Shown here piece by piece: positions 21,701 through 34,385 of a stretch of 64,000 nt of DNA (positions are counted from its first letter, which is position 1; each line of letters opens with the position of its first letter). Both the position numbers and the translations under genes were made by a program. This DNA is from Pseudevernia furfuracea (Eukaryota > Ascomycota > Lecanoromycetes > Lecanorales > Parmeliaceae): contig JAIUPT010000034.1 of NCBI GenBank assembly GCA_022315425.1, forward strand, positions 558,001 through 622,000. The letters are read 5' to 3'. The notes below the pieces were generated by a model, which saw only the letters and a list, made by a program, of their open reading frames with translations, was not told the origin of the DNA and did no database searches.

Positions 21701-22149
21701 ACACTTAATAAACAGCGTATTACTAATATTTCGAAAGACATTACTCTTATTATAAAGCTCTCAACGACTACATCTGCATCTGCAATAAATAGATTAAGAT
21801 CAAATTTCTCATGATTAGCTAAAAAGCAGACGTCTACATTAAAGCCCTCGTTTCTCGCACGAGTCGTATTATCGATCGCGTTCGCGCGAGCCTCTCGATC
21901 AATTACTATATCATTAGCTATCGAAAGAATAACTCGTTCTCTCACTGTCGTCGAAATGATTCGCGAAGACCTCGAGTTAAGTGCGATTCAAAGAATACTT
22001 CTTGATCATTTCGACATTACGATTTCGAATCTACGAGATCTATCATCTGACCCTCTCTCGAAGACATTCGCGACCTTTACGTTATTAACGAATCATGTTA
22101 ATAAGTCGAATATTTTCGAGTCGACGATCTATCAACAGATCATTTTCAA

Positions 22150-22910
22150 TCAACTCTCTCGCATACACTGAGAGCTCGTCATATAAGACGAATATAAATC
22201 TCTCATGAATAATAATACTTGATATCTGATTCAGACGTCTTCAGATGCTTATATTCTAAGAGATCGCTAAATCTATATCGTGAAGCGAGATCTCGCTGAG
22301 AAAGTCACTCGCTATAAGACTCGCTGAGTGATTCGAGATTTCGAATAACAGAAGAGTCGTGACTATCATGACACGTTCGCCTTAGTAATCAAGCTTATAA
22401 GTTATAAGACGATCTTTGCTCTGACAGCGATTCTGAACTAAAACGTGAAACAAATAAACGTCAAAATCGTCTTTCTCTACGATAACGTTCAAGAGACGAT
22501 TTATATGCGACAGTTCGATGATTTCAACAAGAACGACATTAAAGTTTATAAGCTAAATAAGATTCTCTATGAACTTAAGTAATTTCTTAGAATTTGATAT
22601 TAACACTTCTCGAAGTACATAAAGAAACTCGAACTAATATTCATCGAATCGAACGAGAGTGTCTTTATGAACGTCAAGAAAAACATCATTATAGCTCTCT
22701 ATATGAACGATATATTAATTATCGACCTCAGCAAAATCGATATTCAGCGCATTAAAAAGGCCCTTAATGACAAGTTTCACATGTTCGACTTGAGACCTTA
22801 CGTCTATTATTTAGACATGATCGTTAAAAGAGATCGTGTCGTCGATATTCTTCGTCTGGGACAAGCAGTCTATGTTACTCGTTTCTTAAAACATTTTAAA
22901 TACTAAAGTC
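22150..22910 (+). pseudogene. copia E2 reverse transcriptase
   Basis: Aligns with 2960-3740. The open piece 22667-22906 starts just before the active site, again Y-M-N-D, and runs through 'LRPYVYYLDMIVKRD' to 'VTRFLKHF'. The rest is broken by stops. Confidence 0.85.
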
Positions 22911-23049
22911 TTAATTTAGTCTTCACGTCTTTAAAATCAGTTATAAGTTATAATCTGCGAAAGAGAGCTATATTACCTCGAGAAAGCTATACGAGAATTA
23001 TTAATTCGTCGTGAGATCCCTTATATATATTATGTTAAAAACTCGTTCT

Positions 23050-23655
23050 GATATCGTCTATGCTATCTCTCTTGTCAGTCGCTATTCAGTCAATTCGACC
23101 CAGACACACTAAAATGCAGTGATTCGAATCTTTCGATATCTTAGAGACACGATACACTACGAACTCGTGTACAAAGAATTTCTTCAAGCCCTTATCGAGT
23201 ATATCGATTTCGATTGAGCTAACGACTCGACTCGAAGATCTATCTTCGACTATCTATTCAACGTCGATAGCGACGTTATCAGCTGATTATTAAAGCGTCA
23301 AGTCATCGTCGCGTTATTCACTTACGAAGTCGAGTATATCGATCAAACGTTAATTATTAAAGAAGTTATTTGATTAAAAACTCTTCTTAATCAACTTCTG
23401 CGACCTCGAGACTCTAACTCGAAGATTATTATAATCTTCGACGACAATTAGAGCGCAATTGCTCTCGTCAAGAACGCTTAATTTCATGCTCGCATTAAGC
23501 ACATTAATATCGCTCATTATTTCGTGCGTGAAAAAGTCAATAACGACATCGTGAACATGCAATTCGTATTCACGAATAAACAAATAATCGACGATCTCAT
23601 TAAAGCCCTCTGTCTCGACAAATTCGTTATCTTTCGCGATGCTCTTAGAGTGAAA
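23050..23655 (+). pseudogene. copia E2 RNase H
   Basis: The uninterrupted sequence around 23059-23068 is the empty site for the Ngaro-like insertion in E1. The RNase H frame reads through 'STRRSIFDYLFN' and 'KRQVIVALFTYEVEYIDQTL' and continues to the C-terminal His-rich segment. Stops stand at former Trp codons. Confidence 0.85.
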
Positions 23656-24116
23656 TTAGTCTCAAAACATTCTCTTAGCGTCAAAGACTAATCCTCAGCG
23701 CTCTTGCTTTTAATCTGAAGTCGTTAGTTTCAGAGAAGTAACGCTATTCACCTTGTCTGTGAACGTTAGATCTTTAGTTTTCTTTCACTGCTTCTTGTTT
23801 CACCCTCTCATATATTTATCGACCTCGTTTTAATAGAAATTGAGTGTGCATTAGATCTATTTCAAAGAAAACTTTCAAAAAACCGCCTTTTTTCGGAAAA
23901 TGAAAGTTTTGTATAAAGAATCAGAACGGATTTTTACATGTCTTCGAATTTAATATAGTCGTTTTCAGAACTTGGTTCGAATTTGACATAGTCGTTTTCA
24001 GAACTTGATTTCTTCACTTTTGTGAACCGGACTTCGCGCTAACCCGATTGGGGTTTTTGCGTCGCGAAGTGCGAAAATCGTGTTTTCGTATGTTTGAGTA
24101 TGCGAGCGAAGGGGAG
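23656..24116 (+). other. copia E2 3' non-coding region
   Basis: No gene seen. It contains a short tandem repeat ('gtcgttttcagaactt' at about 23959 and 23991) and the pre-LTR hairpin. It is more compact than in E1. Confidence 0.7.
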
Positions 24117-24238
24117 TGTCAAAATTCGGGTCACGTGACATGGTCACGTGATGCGCTAAGGCGCATCCTCATAGTCGCTCTTTACTCTCGTAGCATTCTA
24201 TAGTGAATAACTAAGTGTCCTACCACCTATTCTTGACA
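24117..24238 (+). repeat. copia E2 3' LTR
   Basis: 122 bp, TG...CA, both palindromes intact. It abuts the tail of inverted copy Ea at 24239. Confidence 0.95.
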
Positions 24239-26002
24239 GAAAAGATGCTGAGGATTTGAGACAAGAGACATCGAAAGAATACTAAAGATTTAACGTTCAC
24301 AGACAAGGTGAATAACGTTACTTCTTTGAAATTAACGACTTCAGATTAGAAGCAAGAGCGCTGAGGGTTAGTCTTTGACGCTGAGAGAATGTTCTGAGAC
24401 TGATTTCACCTCAAGGGCATCGCGAAAGACAACGAATTTGTCGAGGCAGAGAGCTTTGATAAGACCGTCGATCATTTATTTATTCGTGAATACGAATTGC
24501 ATATTCACGATGTCTTTATTAACTTTTTCACGCACGAAATAATGGGCGATATTAATATGCTTGATGCGGATATGAAACTAAGCGTTCTTGACGAGGGCAA
24601 TTGCGCTCTAATTGTCGTCGAAGATTATGATAACCTTCGAGTTAGAGTCTCGAGGCCGCAGAAGTTGATTGAGAAGAGTTTTCAGTCAAATAACTTCTTT
24701 GATAGTCAACGTTTGATCGATATACTCGACTTCGCAAGTGAATAACGCGACGATGACTTGACGCTTTGATGACCAGCTGATGACGTCGCTATCGACGTTG
24801 AATAGATAGTCGAAGATAGATCTTCGAGTCGAGTCGTCAGCCCAATCGAAATCGATATACTCGATGAGAGCTTGAAGAGATCCTTTATACACGAGTTCGT
24901 AGTGCATCGTGTCTCTAAGATATCGAAAGATTCGAATCACTGCATTTCAGTGTGTCTGAGTCGAGTTGACTGAATAGCGACTAACAAGAGAGACAGCATA
25001 GACGATATCAGAACGAGTTTTTAACATGACATATATAAGGAATCCCACGATAGATTAATAGTTCTCGCACAGCTTTCTCGAGGTAACATAGCTCTCTTTC
25101 GTAGATTGTAACTTGCGACTAATTTTCAGAGACGTAGAGACTAAATTAAGACTTTAATAGTTAAAATGCTTTAAGAAACGAGTGATATAGACTGCTTGTC
25201 TCAGGCGAAGAATATCGACGACACGATCCCTTTTAACGATTATGTCTAAATAATAGACGTAAGGTCTCAAGTCGAACATGTAAAACTTGTCATTGAGAGC
25301 CTTTTTAATGCGCTGAATATCGATTTTGCTGAGATCGATAATTAATATATCGTTCACATAGAGGGCTACAATAATATTCTTCTTGACGTTCATAAAGACA
25401 CTCTCGTTCGATTCGATAAATATTAGTTCGAGTTTCTTCATATACTTCGAGAAGTACTAATATCAAATTCTAAGAGATTGCTTAAGTTCATAGAGAATCT
25501 TATTTAGCTTATAAACTTTGATATCGTTCTTGCTGAAATCATCGAGCTGTCGCACATAAATCGTCTCTTGAACGTTATCGTAGAGAAAGACGATTTTGAC
25601 GTTTATTTGTTTCACGTTTTAGTTTAGAGCCGCTGTTAGAACAAAGATCGCCTTATAACTCATAGACTTGATCACTAAGACGAACGTGTTATGATAGTCA
25701 CGACCCTTCTGCTATTCGAATTCTCGAATTATTCAGCGAGTCTTATAACGAGTGACTTTCTCAGCGAGGTCTCGCTTCACGATATAGACTTAGCGACCTC
25801 TTAGAATATAAACATCTAAAGGCGTCTGAATTAGACATTAAGTATTGTTGTTTATAAGAGATTTGTATTCGTCTTACATGGCGAGCTCCCAGTGTATACG
25901 AGAGAGTTGATTAAAAATGATCTGTTGATAGGTCGTCGACTCGAAAATATTCGACTTATTAATATGATTCGTCAGTAACGCAAAGGTCGCGAATGTTCTC
26001 GA
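24239..26002 (-). mobile_element. Ty1/copia fragment Ea (integrase-RT linker, RT, RNase H)
   Basis: An inverted copia fragment. Reading the minus strand from 26002, it begins in the integrase-RT linker and continues through RT (25441-25154, 'LYVNDILIIDLS') and RNase H (24940-24686, where 'DFDWADDSTRRS', 'ISWSSKRQVIVALF' and 'CEVEYIDQ' keep both Trp codons) to the 3' region cut by E2's LTR. The RNase H is one of the least damaged in the window. The Eb LTR cuts the upstream end. Confidence 0.88.
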
Positions 26003-26124
26003 TGTCAAGAATAGGTGATAGAACACTTAGTTGTAAACTATAGAATGCTACGAGAGTAAAGAGCGACTATGAGGATGCGCCTTAGCGCATCACGTGACCA
26101 TGTCACGTGACCCGAATTTTGACA
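26003..26124 (-). repeat. copia Eb 3' LTR
   Basis: 122-bp copy of the family LTR, inverted, with TG...CA ends and both palindromes. Confidence 0.95.
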
Positions 26125-27410
26125 CTCCCCTTCGCTCGCATACTCAAAAATGCGAAAACACGATTTTCGCACTTCGCGACGCAAAAAACCCCAATCGGGT
26201 TAGCGCGAAGTCCGGTTCACAAAAGTGAAGAAACCAAGTTCTGAAAACGACTATGTCAAATTCGAACCAAGTTCTGAAAACGACTATATTAAATTCGAAG
26301 ACATGTAAAAATCCGTTCTGATTCTTTATACAAAACTTTCATTTTCCGAAAAAAGGCGATTTTTTGAAAGTTTTCTTTAAAATAGATCTAATGCACACTC
26401 AATTTCTATCAAAACGAGGTCGATAAATATATGAGAGAGTGAAACAAGAAGCAGTGAAAGAAAACTAAAGATCTAACGTTCACAGACAAGGTGAATAACG
26501 TCACTTCTTTGAAACTAACGACTTCAGATTAAAAGCAAGAGCGCTGAGGATTAGTCTTTGACGCTGAGAGAATGTTCTGAAACTAATTTCACCTCAAGGG
26601 CATCGCGAAAGACAACGAATTTGTCGAGACAGAGGGCTTTAATGAGATCGTCGATCATTTGTTTATTCGTGAATACGAATTGCATGTTCACGATGTCGTC
26701 ATTGACTTTTTCACGCACGAAATAATGAGCGATATCAATGTGCTTAATGCGAGTATGAAACTAAGCGTTCTTGACGAGGGCAATTGCGCTCTGATTGTCG
26801 TCGAAGATTATAATGATCTTCGAGTCAGAGTCTCGAGACCGCAGAAGTTGATTAAGAAGAGTTTTTAATTAAATAACTTCTTTGATAATCAACGTTTAAT
26901 CGATATACTCGACTTCGCAAGTGAATAACGCGACGATGACTTGACGCTTTAATGATCAGCTGATGACGTCGCTATCGACGTTGAATAGATAGTCGAAGAT
27001 AGACCTTCGGGTCGAGTCGTCAGCTCAATCGAAATCGATGTACTCGATGAGGGCTTGAAGGGATTCTTTATATACTAGTTCGTAGTACATCGTGTCTCTA
27101 AGGTATCGAAAGATTCGAATCACTGCATTTTAGTGTGTCTGAGTCGAATTGACTAAATAGCGACTGATAAGAGAGATAGCATAGGCGATATTAGAACGAG
27201 TTTCGAACATGACATATATGAGGGATTTCACGACAGATTGATAGTTCTCGTATAGCTTTTTCGAGACAATATAGCCCTCTTTCGTAGATTGTAGTTTGTG
27301 ACTGGTTTTTAGAGACGTAGAGACTGAATTGAGACTTCAATCATTGAAATGCTTTAAGAAACGAGTGACATAGACTACTTGTCTCAGACGAAGAATATCG
27401 ACGATACTAT
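26003..27410 (-). mobile_element. Ty1/copia fragment Eb (RT end, RNase H, 3' LTR)
   Basis: An inverted 3' part of a copia element. The 3' LTR is 26003-26124 and sits in Ea's integrase-RT linker; the 3' non-coding part with the hairpin (26152-26170) follows. The RNase H tail and core span about 26650-27180, and the RT end is at 27340-27410. It is truncated at 27410 by Ec's 3' LTR. The remaining 5' part is not found on the other side of Ec. Confidence 0.87.
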
Positions 27411-27532
27411 TGTCAAGAATAGGTGGTAGGACACTTAGTTATAAACTATAGAATGCTACGAGAGTAAAGAGCGACTATGAGGATGCGCCTTAGCGCATCA
27501 CGTGACCATGTCACGTGACCCGAATTTTGACA
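27411..27532 (-). repeat. copia Ec 3' LTR
   Basis: 122 bp; differs from 33789-33910 mainly by G/A transitions. Confidence 0.95.
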
Positions 27533-28019
27533 CTCCCCTTCGCTCGCATACTCAAAAATGCGAAAACACGATTTTCGCACTTCGCGACGCAAAAAACCCC
27601 AATCGGGTTAGCGCGAAGTCCGGTTCACAAAAGTGAAGAAATCAAGTTCTGAAAACGACTATGTCAAATTCGAACCAAGTTCTAAAAACGACTATATCAA
27701 ATTCGAAGACATATAAAAATCCGTTCTGGTTCTTCATACAAAACTTTCATTTTCCGAAAAAAGGCGGTTTTTTGAAAGTTTTCTTTGAAATAGACCTGAT
27801 GCACACTCAATTTCTATCAAAACGAGATCGATAAATATATGAGAGGGTGAAACAAGAAGCAGTGAAAGAAAACCGAAGATCTAACGTTCACAGACAAGGT
27901 GAATAGCGTTACTTCTCTGAAACTAACGACTTCAGATTAAAAGCAAGAGCGCTAAGAGTTAGTCTTTGACGCTGAGAGAATGTTTTGAGACTAATTTCAC
28001 CTTAAGAACATCGCGAAAG

Positions 28020-28610
28020 ACAACGAATTTGTCGAGACAGAGAGCTTTGATGAGATCGTCGATTATTTGTTTATTCGTGAGTACGAATTGCATGTTCACG
28101 ATGTCGTTATTGACTTTTTCACGCACGAAATGATGAGCGATGTCAATGTGCTTGATGCGAGTATGAAACTAAGCGTTCTTGACGAGAGCAATTGCGCTCT
28201 AATTGTCGTCGAAGATTATGATGATCTTCGAGTTAGAGTTCCGAGGCCGTAGAAGTTGATTGAGAAGAGTTTTCAATCAAATAACTTCTTTAATAGTCAA
28301 CGTTTAATCGATATACTCGGCTTCGCAAGTGAATAACGCGACGATGACTTGGCGCTTTGATGATCAGCTGATGACGTCGCTATCGACGTTGAATAGGTAG
28401 TCGAAGATAGATCTCCGAGTCGAGTCGTCAGCCCAATCGAAATCGATGTACCCGATAAGGGCTTGAAGGGATCCTTTGTACACGAGTTCGTAGTGCATCG
28501 TGCCTCTAAGATACCGAAAGATTCGAACCACTGCATTTCAGTGTGCCTGGGTCGAGTTGACTGAATAGCGACTAACAAGAGAGACAGCATAGACGATATC
28601 AGAACGAGTT
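28020..28610 (-). pseudogene. copia Ec RNase H
   Basis: On the minus strand the frame through about 28540-28300 gives 'VVRIFRYLRGTMHYELVYKG', 'DWADDSTRRSIFDYLFN' and 'SWSSKRQ', nearly undamaged. It ends in the C-terminal segment whose antisense is open at 28067-28252. Confidence 0.83.
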
Positions 28611-28744
28611 TCTAACATAATATACATGAGGGATCTCACGACGAATTGATAATCCTCGCACAGCTTTCTCGAGGTAACATAGCCCTCTCTCGCAGATTGT
28701 AGCTTGCGACTGGTTTTCAGAGACGTGAAGACTGGATTAAGACT

Positions 28745-29500
28745 TCAGCAGTTGAAATGCTTCAAGAAACGAGTGACATAGACTGCTTGTCCCAGACGAA
28801 GGATATCGACGACACGATTCCTTTTGACGATCATGTCTAAATAATAGACGCAAGGTCCCAAGTCGAACATGTGAAACTTGTCATTGAGAGCCTTTTTGAT
28901 GCGCTGAATACCGATTTTGCTAAGATCGATAATCAATATATCGTTCACATAGAGGGCTACAGTGATGTTCTTCTTGACGTTCATAAAGACACTCTCGTTC
29001 GATTCGATGAATATCAGTTCGAGTTTCTTTATGTACTTCGAGAAGTATTGATATCAAATTCTAAGAGATTGCTTGAGTTCATAGAGAGTCTTATTTAACT
29101 TATAAACTTTAATGTCGTCCTTGCTAAAATCATCGAACTATCGCACATAAATCGTCTCTTGAACGTTATCGTAGAGAAAGACGATTTTAACGTTCATTTG
29201 TTTTACGTCTCAGTTCAGGGTCGCTGTCAGGGCAAAGATCGCCTTATAACTCATGGACTTGATCACTGAGACGAACGTGTTATGATAGTCACGACCCTTC
29301 TGTTGTTCGAAATCTCGAATCACTCAGCGAGTCTTATAGCGAGTAACTTTCTCAGCGAGGCCTCGCTTCACGATGTAAACTCAGCGACCTCTCAGAATAT
29401 AAGCATCTGAAGACGCCTGAATCAGATATCAAGTATTGTTGTTTATGAGAGATTTATATTCGTCTTGCATGGCGAGCTCTCAGTGTATACGAGAGAGTTG
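28745..29500 (-). pseudogene. copia Ec reverse transcriptase
   Basis: The open end piece 28984-28745 reads 'ALYVNDILIIDLSKIG' and 'DLGPCVYYLDMIVKR'. The active site is Y-V-N-D, so the first catalytic Asp is lost as in the other copies. Confidence 0.85.
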
Positions 29501-29989
29501 ATTGAAAATGATCTATTGATAGGTCGTCGACTCGAAAATATTCGACTTATTAACATGATTCGTTAGTAACGCAAAGGTCGCGAATGTTCTCGAGAGAGAA
29601 TTAGATAATAGATCTCGCAGATTCGAAATCGTAGTGTCGAAATAATCAAGAAGTACCCTTTGAATCGCACTTAGCTCGAGGTCTTCGCGAATCATTTCGA
29701 CGACAGTGAGAGAACGAGTTATTCTTTCGACAGCTAATAATGTAGTAATTAATCGAGAGACTCGCGCGAACGCGATCGATGATATAACTCGTGCGAGAGA
29801 CGAGGGCTTTAATGTAGACGTCTGCTTTTTAGCTAATCATGAGAAATTTGATCTTGATCTGTTTATTGCAGATGCAGATGCAGTCGTTGAGGGCTTTATA
29901 ATAAGAATAATATCTTTCGAAATGTTAATAATACGCTGTTCATCAAGTGCCTTTTTCACAGCGAATGTTAATACATAAAGACGTTATCG

Positions 29990-30870
29990 CTTGATCGAGA
30001 ACTCATAAACGTTCGTTTTTCCTTCGAGGTTCACAATCAAGAGACGCTTCTCAACGAAGTAAACATTATTAACTCAAATAATCTTCTTCTTGACGAGATT
30101 ATATAGACGAAAAATGAACTCCTCTTTATATCTCAGAAGAACACACTTTTCGCTTTTATTCACGAGTTTCTTTTAAATACGCTTCAACGCATAAACGATG
30201 AAATCAATCGTTCGTAGATAAGATAAAATGGGCTTTCGATAATGAAAAGTCTCAAATGACGTTACAATAGTTCGAACGTTAAGGGATCGCAATATCAAAT
30301 AATTAATGATGATCACGATTTCAGATCAGAAAGACTTGTTGAGCTGAGAACTTAATAGTATAAGATACATCTTATACAGCAAGGTCTGTCTAAAACGTTC
30401 GATCGTCTCGTTTATTTCGAAGTTCTTAGATACAGTGAGCTTCTATCTGATTCCGCACTGAAGAAGATAATTCAAGAAGATCTTGAACATATACTCTTCT
30501 TCATTGTCGAGACGAATACGACAGATCTTATAGTCTCGTGACTCTAGAAAGGCTTTGAAACGTAAGAACATGACAAACGTTTCACTCTTATAACGAATAT
30601 AGTACACTTCAGAGTAAAAGATAAAATCATTCTTGAATATCACAAAGTATCTGCAGTTATTGAATTCAGTAGGGGATAGAGATTCTACGAGATCACTATA
30701 AACAAATTCGTTAGACTGCGTTTCTGACTCTGTGAGACTATTATAAGAGACAGTCTTCTAACGTTCTATAATATAACATTCGCAGATATACTCCTTCGTA
30801 ATGTTCTTGATGAAGTTCATCTCAACGATCATATTTAAAAGCTTATTTAGATTGTTCTGACTCAAATGAC
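29990..30870 (-). pseudogene. copia Ec integrase
   Basis: Includes the open piece 30643-30443 ('IFKNDFIFYSEVYYIRYKSE' and 'IRLDNEEEYMFKIFL'), where the D-N-x-E-E-Y catalytic neighbourhood is close to the family form. Stops near 30440 and upstream divide the rest. Confidence 0.82.
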
Positions 30871-30946
30871 CCATGCGAGCATGTCAGAGTTAATGAATGA
30901 AATTCGAGAGTATACTATAGGCGATTAGAGCACTGTTTCGACTCTA

Positions 30947-31429
30947 TTAGAGATTCAAAAAGAAGAGATCACGATTACGAGTATCGATAAGCTTCAGATC
31001 GTTCTTGATAAGAGTGTATTCTATCTTATAAAAGAAGATAGCGATGTCGAAGTTTAGAAGTTTATCGATCGAGAGAAGGTTGACGCTTATATCGAACATA
31101 TATAAGACATTTCGTAGAGTGACTGTTACACACTCTTTCCTAATCACACAGTCGAGATTAATAATGTCACAGTCTTGAGACTGCACTTCGCTTCCCTCGA
31201 TATCCTTGATCGATCGAGAGTAAATCTTTTCGTAGATAATGAACATCGAACGATTCGCGAAAGAATAACGAGAGTAGTCTGAATCTACGACGACTCGAGT
31301 GAGAAGATTCACGAAATTCGCAGTTATGAGACTATATTCGAGAGCTTTCGTGACGATTAGATTGATGACTTGATCATCAGTCGCATCGAGAATATTGAAG
31401 TCGTTCGAGTTGATATTCGAATAGTGCAT
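30947..31429 (-). pseudogene. copia Ec protease and GAG-pre-integrase, longest open copy
   Basis: A 160-codon open frame with 'VVVDSDYSRYSFANRSMF' (family V-D-S-G-C-S-R-H), the segment that is interrupted in E1 and E2, and 'TLRNVLYMFDISVNLLSIDKLL'. The D-S-G triad reads D-S-D, so catalysis is doubtful although the frame is intact. This copy is the best guide to the family protein. Confidence 0.85.
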
Positions 31430-33060
31430 AATGAAGTTCAGTTCCTTTAGAAAGACATAATTGACATTGAGATAATCGTTCTTCTCTGAAGCAGAGACAT
31501 TAAAAGACGTCTCTTCGATGCGCTTGCGCTTGTTACTTAAGAATTTATTCTCGAAGTCGAAGATCTTTGTCTTCTTCTTCTTTTTCTCTTTCGTTATGAA
31601 TTTCTTAGACTTGAAATAAGAGAACTTGATTCAGCATTTAATAGAGAGATATCTGAATTTGCGATCAGCTGCCTTACACGAAGAATAGGTCTCACGATTA
31701 ATGTTAGAGTCGTCGAGATTATTAAAAGCAGCTTGTTTGTCTTTGCTCTTATCGTTACGAACGATATATATGATTAGTTCTTCTTCTTTGAAGGAGATTC
31801 TGACTTCTTCGTTCACGACGATCACGATAATCTCTTAAAACTTGACGAACTTGTTCTCAAAGAGATCATGATTTTGAGTATAACTTGACTCGAACATGTC
31901 GTAAGAGTCGTCAAGTCTTATAAGGAAAATTAAAATTCGCAGAGACTTCGAAATGACGAGGAATTTATGAAGACTGATAATGTCGAAGATAATCTTACGA
32001 AAGTTCTTTTCATATTAACGAACTCCCTCTTCTTTAAGAATAAGATCGAATATTCGACGCATTAGTTCTCTATAGAGATTCGTGCTCTTAGATTAATAGT
32101 TCTTGATTAGAATATCGAGCATAATCTGAGAGTCTTTATCGTCGAATTCGACTTCGACGAGTTCGCGATCGTTATTCTCGAGACGATAAAAGATAGCGAT
32201 ATAGACTCTATAACTGATAATCGCATTAAAGAAAATAAGATTGTTAAGCATCAATCAATTGTTGATATTCTGCTTTCATCGACGATATTTCAGATTGAAC
32301 TTCAAAATAATAATAAAGTTTAGAGAAAAAGCGCTTCTCTCTTCGAGAGGGTCAGTCGTTGAAACTACTAGAGCTGACATGTTTCTTGCGACGTCTTATA
32401 CGCTTAATTCTTCGTCGATCATAGATGCTGAGAGTTACTAAGAAGATTTCTAAGAGCGACACGTACGATGTGAATAGTAACGACGATGATGCTCAAACGA
32501 AAGACTTAGCTTGAGAGATAACTAAGACGATAAGAGACGAAGACCTTAAAGTCGAAGAAGTCGAAGTCGAAGAAGTGAGATTCAGAGAACTTTTGACACG
32601 AAGATCGAATAACTCAGTGTCACTTAAAGCACTGAGAGTGTCTTCGCTGACTTCGAATTGAAAGTCGACACTATTAACGTTCGCGAAAGCAGTGAGAGTG
32701 AAATAGGTGCTCTAATCTTCGTTAGAGTTCTCGAGAGTCTTATCGATATCTAACAACTTTTGCTGCTGATCTTCGAGTTCTTATACGAGAAATAAGAAGT
32801 GCTTATACTTAAATCTTCGATAGATACGAGCGATATTGTTGAGATGAAAGGTACTTAGAGGCAAGAAAGATTTGAATTGATCTGATTTTCGCTAAGACTG
32901 TATCGAAGACAATTACTAAAGACGTGCAGATCTTCGAAGGGGAATAACGTTCTTCTTATGCTGAGTCTTCGACAGAGACTCGAATTTAAAATAGTCGCTT
33001 CGATGACTGTCGTCGTGAGATGAAGTCATATTCGGCGATAGAATAAAGTCGAATGACGAT
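31430..33060 (-). pseudogene. copia Ec gag region
   Basis: Degenerate gag, matching 18948-20220 of E2 and, past the gypsy point, 11380-11741. The zinc-knuckle-like piece is at 31825-31631 ('YSSCKAADRKFRYLSIKC'). The uninterrupted gypsy target site is at 32704-32708. Frames are short. Confidence 0.75.
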
Positions 33061-33788
33061 GAAAAGAATTCGATGACTGAGCCTCAGCCCTCTTCTTTAG
33101 AGAACTTGTGAGGTCGAAAGATCTATCTCAACAAGAAATTCTTGTTGTTTTGACCCTCAACAGGCGTATACGCGCTCTAAGTGAAGATTTATCGATAACT
33201 GAGCCTTAGCTCTCTTCTTCAGAGAACTTGTGAGGTCGAAAGATCTATCTCAATAAGAAATTCTTATTGTTTTAACCCTCAACAGACGTATACGCGCTCT
33301 GAGTAAAGATTTGTCGATAACTAATCAACTCTGAAGTGTGATCAGACGATTTGATGCTGAAGTTCAGTCTCTTGAGTCGTTATAATTGATTCGATTCACG
33401 TAAACGCTTTATCAACGCTGAAGCGGTGTACATCGCGAGAGAAATATTCTCGTTGAGCGTGTTTAGCGTGTCTCACGCAGGGAAGCTAACAATGTTTCAG
33501 AGACCTTAGTGAAATTCGATCGCACGATCGTATGACGAGTTCGACGTTCGGCGTTCGATTAGATTCGATATGCCGAGGGTCGATTTGCGATAGAACTCCC
33601 AGCCCCTCGAATTCCAAAGACGATCATTTTATAGAGGGCAATGCCCACCTCAAGAAGATTAAAAAACAGAGTCTCATAGCTGTCGCGGCGTTCATTGCGA
33701 TGAACTCGTAATGCTTAGAGATCACTGTGACTCTAATAGACATAGAGTATAAGTGAAACAGTCGCCGAGCAAGCCCGAGCTCATAACC

Positions 33789-33910
33789 TATCAAGAATAG
33801 GTGATAGAACACTTGATTGTAAACTATAGAATGCTACGAGAGTAAAGAGCGACTATGAGAATGCGCCTTAGCGCATCACGTGACCATGTCACGTGACCCG
33901 AATTTTGACT
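33789..33910 (-). repeat. copia Ec 5' LTR
   Basis: 122-bp LTR; its terminal CA/TG bases are altered (TA at the left end on the plus strand, T at 33910). On the minus strand it is followed by the primer-binding site 'ggttatgagctcgggc'. Confidence 0.93.
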
Positions 33911-34139
33911 GAGTATTATTCTTCGAGTTACACTCATAATGAATGTGATAAATCTTCTAATAGTGTTGACAGAACTTCACGAGACGTCGAAGATACACGG
34001 CGTCTGGCCCTTCGACAGCCCCCGATTGCGATCTTTGCGTCGTCTGATTCGTTATATTCGTGACTGCGTATACTTCAGATCGAGTAACAATTAGTTCAAG
34101 AATTGATTCTATTCGACTAATAGACGAATTAATCACTGT

Positions 34140-34385
34140 TTAAATAAATCGCTGGGTGACGTATTTCAGCGTGAAGACGAACTTTTCGACTGCATTGATT
34201 GTATCGTGAATCTGAGTATAATATAAAAAGTAATTCTTATATTCTTTATTTAATTCGATATGAAAAAGAAAGATAAGATAGACGTCGTTTAGACGTAATT
34301 TCTTATAAATCGTTCGAATTTTATTATGAAGTTCTTTGAACTTCTCAGCGTATTCGAAGACGTTTTTATAATCATTTAACTTCAA
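34140..34385 (-). pseudogene. copia-type gag fragment
   Basis: Eighty-one codons: 'KNVFEYAEKFKELHNKI', 'LRLNDVYLIFLFHIELNKEYKNYF', 'FTLKYVTQRFI'. This pattern is typical of the retrotransposon gag (UBN2-like) domain. It is a remnant of the element whose 5' LTR is at 35463-35594. Confidence 0.75.

Larger units (their letters stand above)
10535..24238 (+). mobile_element. Ty1/copia element E2, full length, split by a gypsy insertion
   Basis: This is a complete copia copy bounded by 122-bp LTRs (10535-10656 and 24117-24238). Without the gypsy element at 11742-18942 and its 5-bp duplication it is 6,498 bp, matching Ec (6,500 bp). The domain order is leader, gag (18948-20220), protease (20222-20704), integrase (20786-21700), RT (about 22150-22910) and RNase H (23080-23655). 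The 5-bp sequences flanking its LTRs (ACAAC and GAAAA) do not match, so either the flanks were mutated or rearranged. Stops interrupt every domain. Confidence 0.93.
27411..33910 (-). mobile_element. Ty1/copia element Ec, full length, inverted
   Basis: 6,500 bp from 5' LTR (33910-33789) to 3' LTR (27532-27411), the same length as E2 without its gypsy. The domain order on the minus strand is leader with tandem repeat (33330-33070), gag (to 31430), protease (31429-30947), integrase (30870-29990), RT (about 29500-28745) and RNase H (28590-28020). Its 5' leader near 33400-33788 is the least mutated version. The flanks do not match (ACTAT left, GAGTA right), and the left flank belongs to a different element from the right flank, which suggests rearrangement after insertion. 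Confidence 0.93.
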
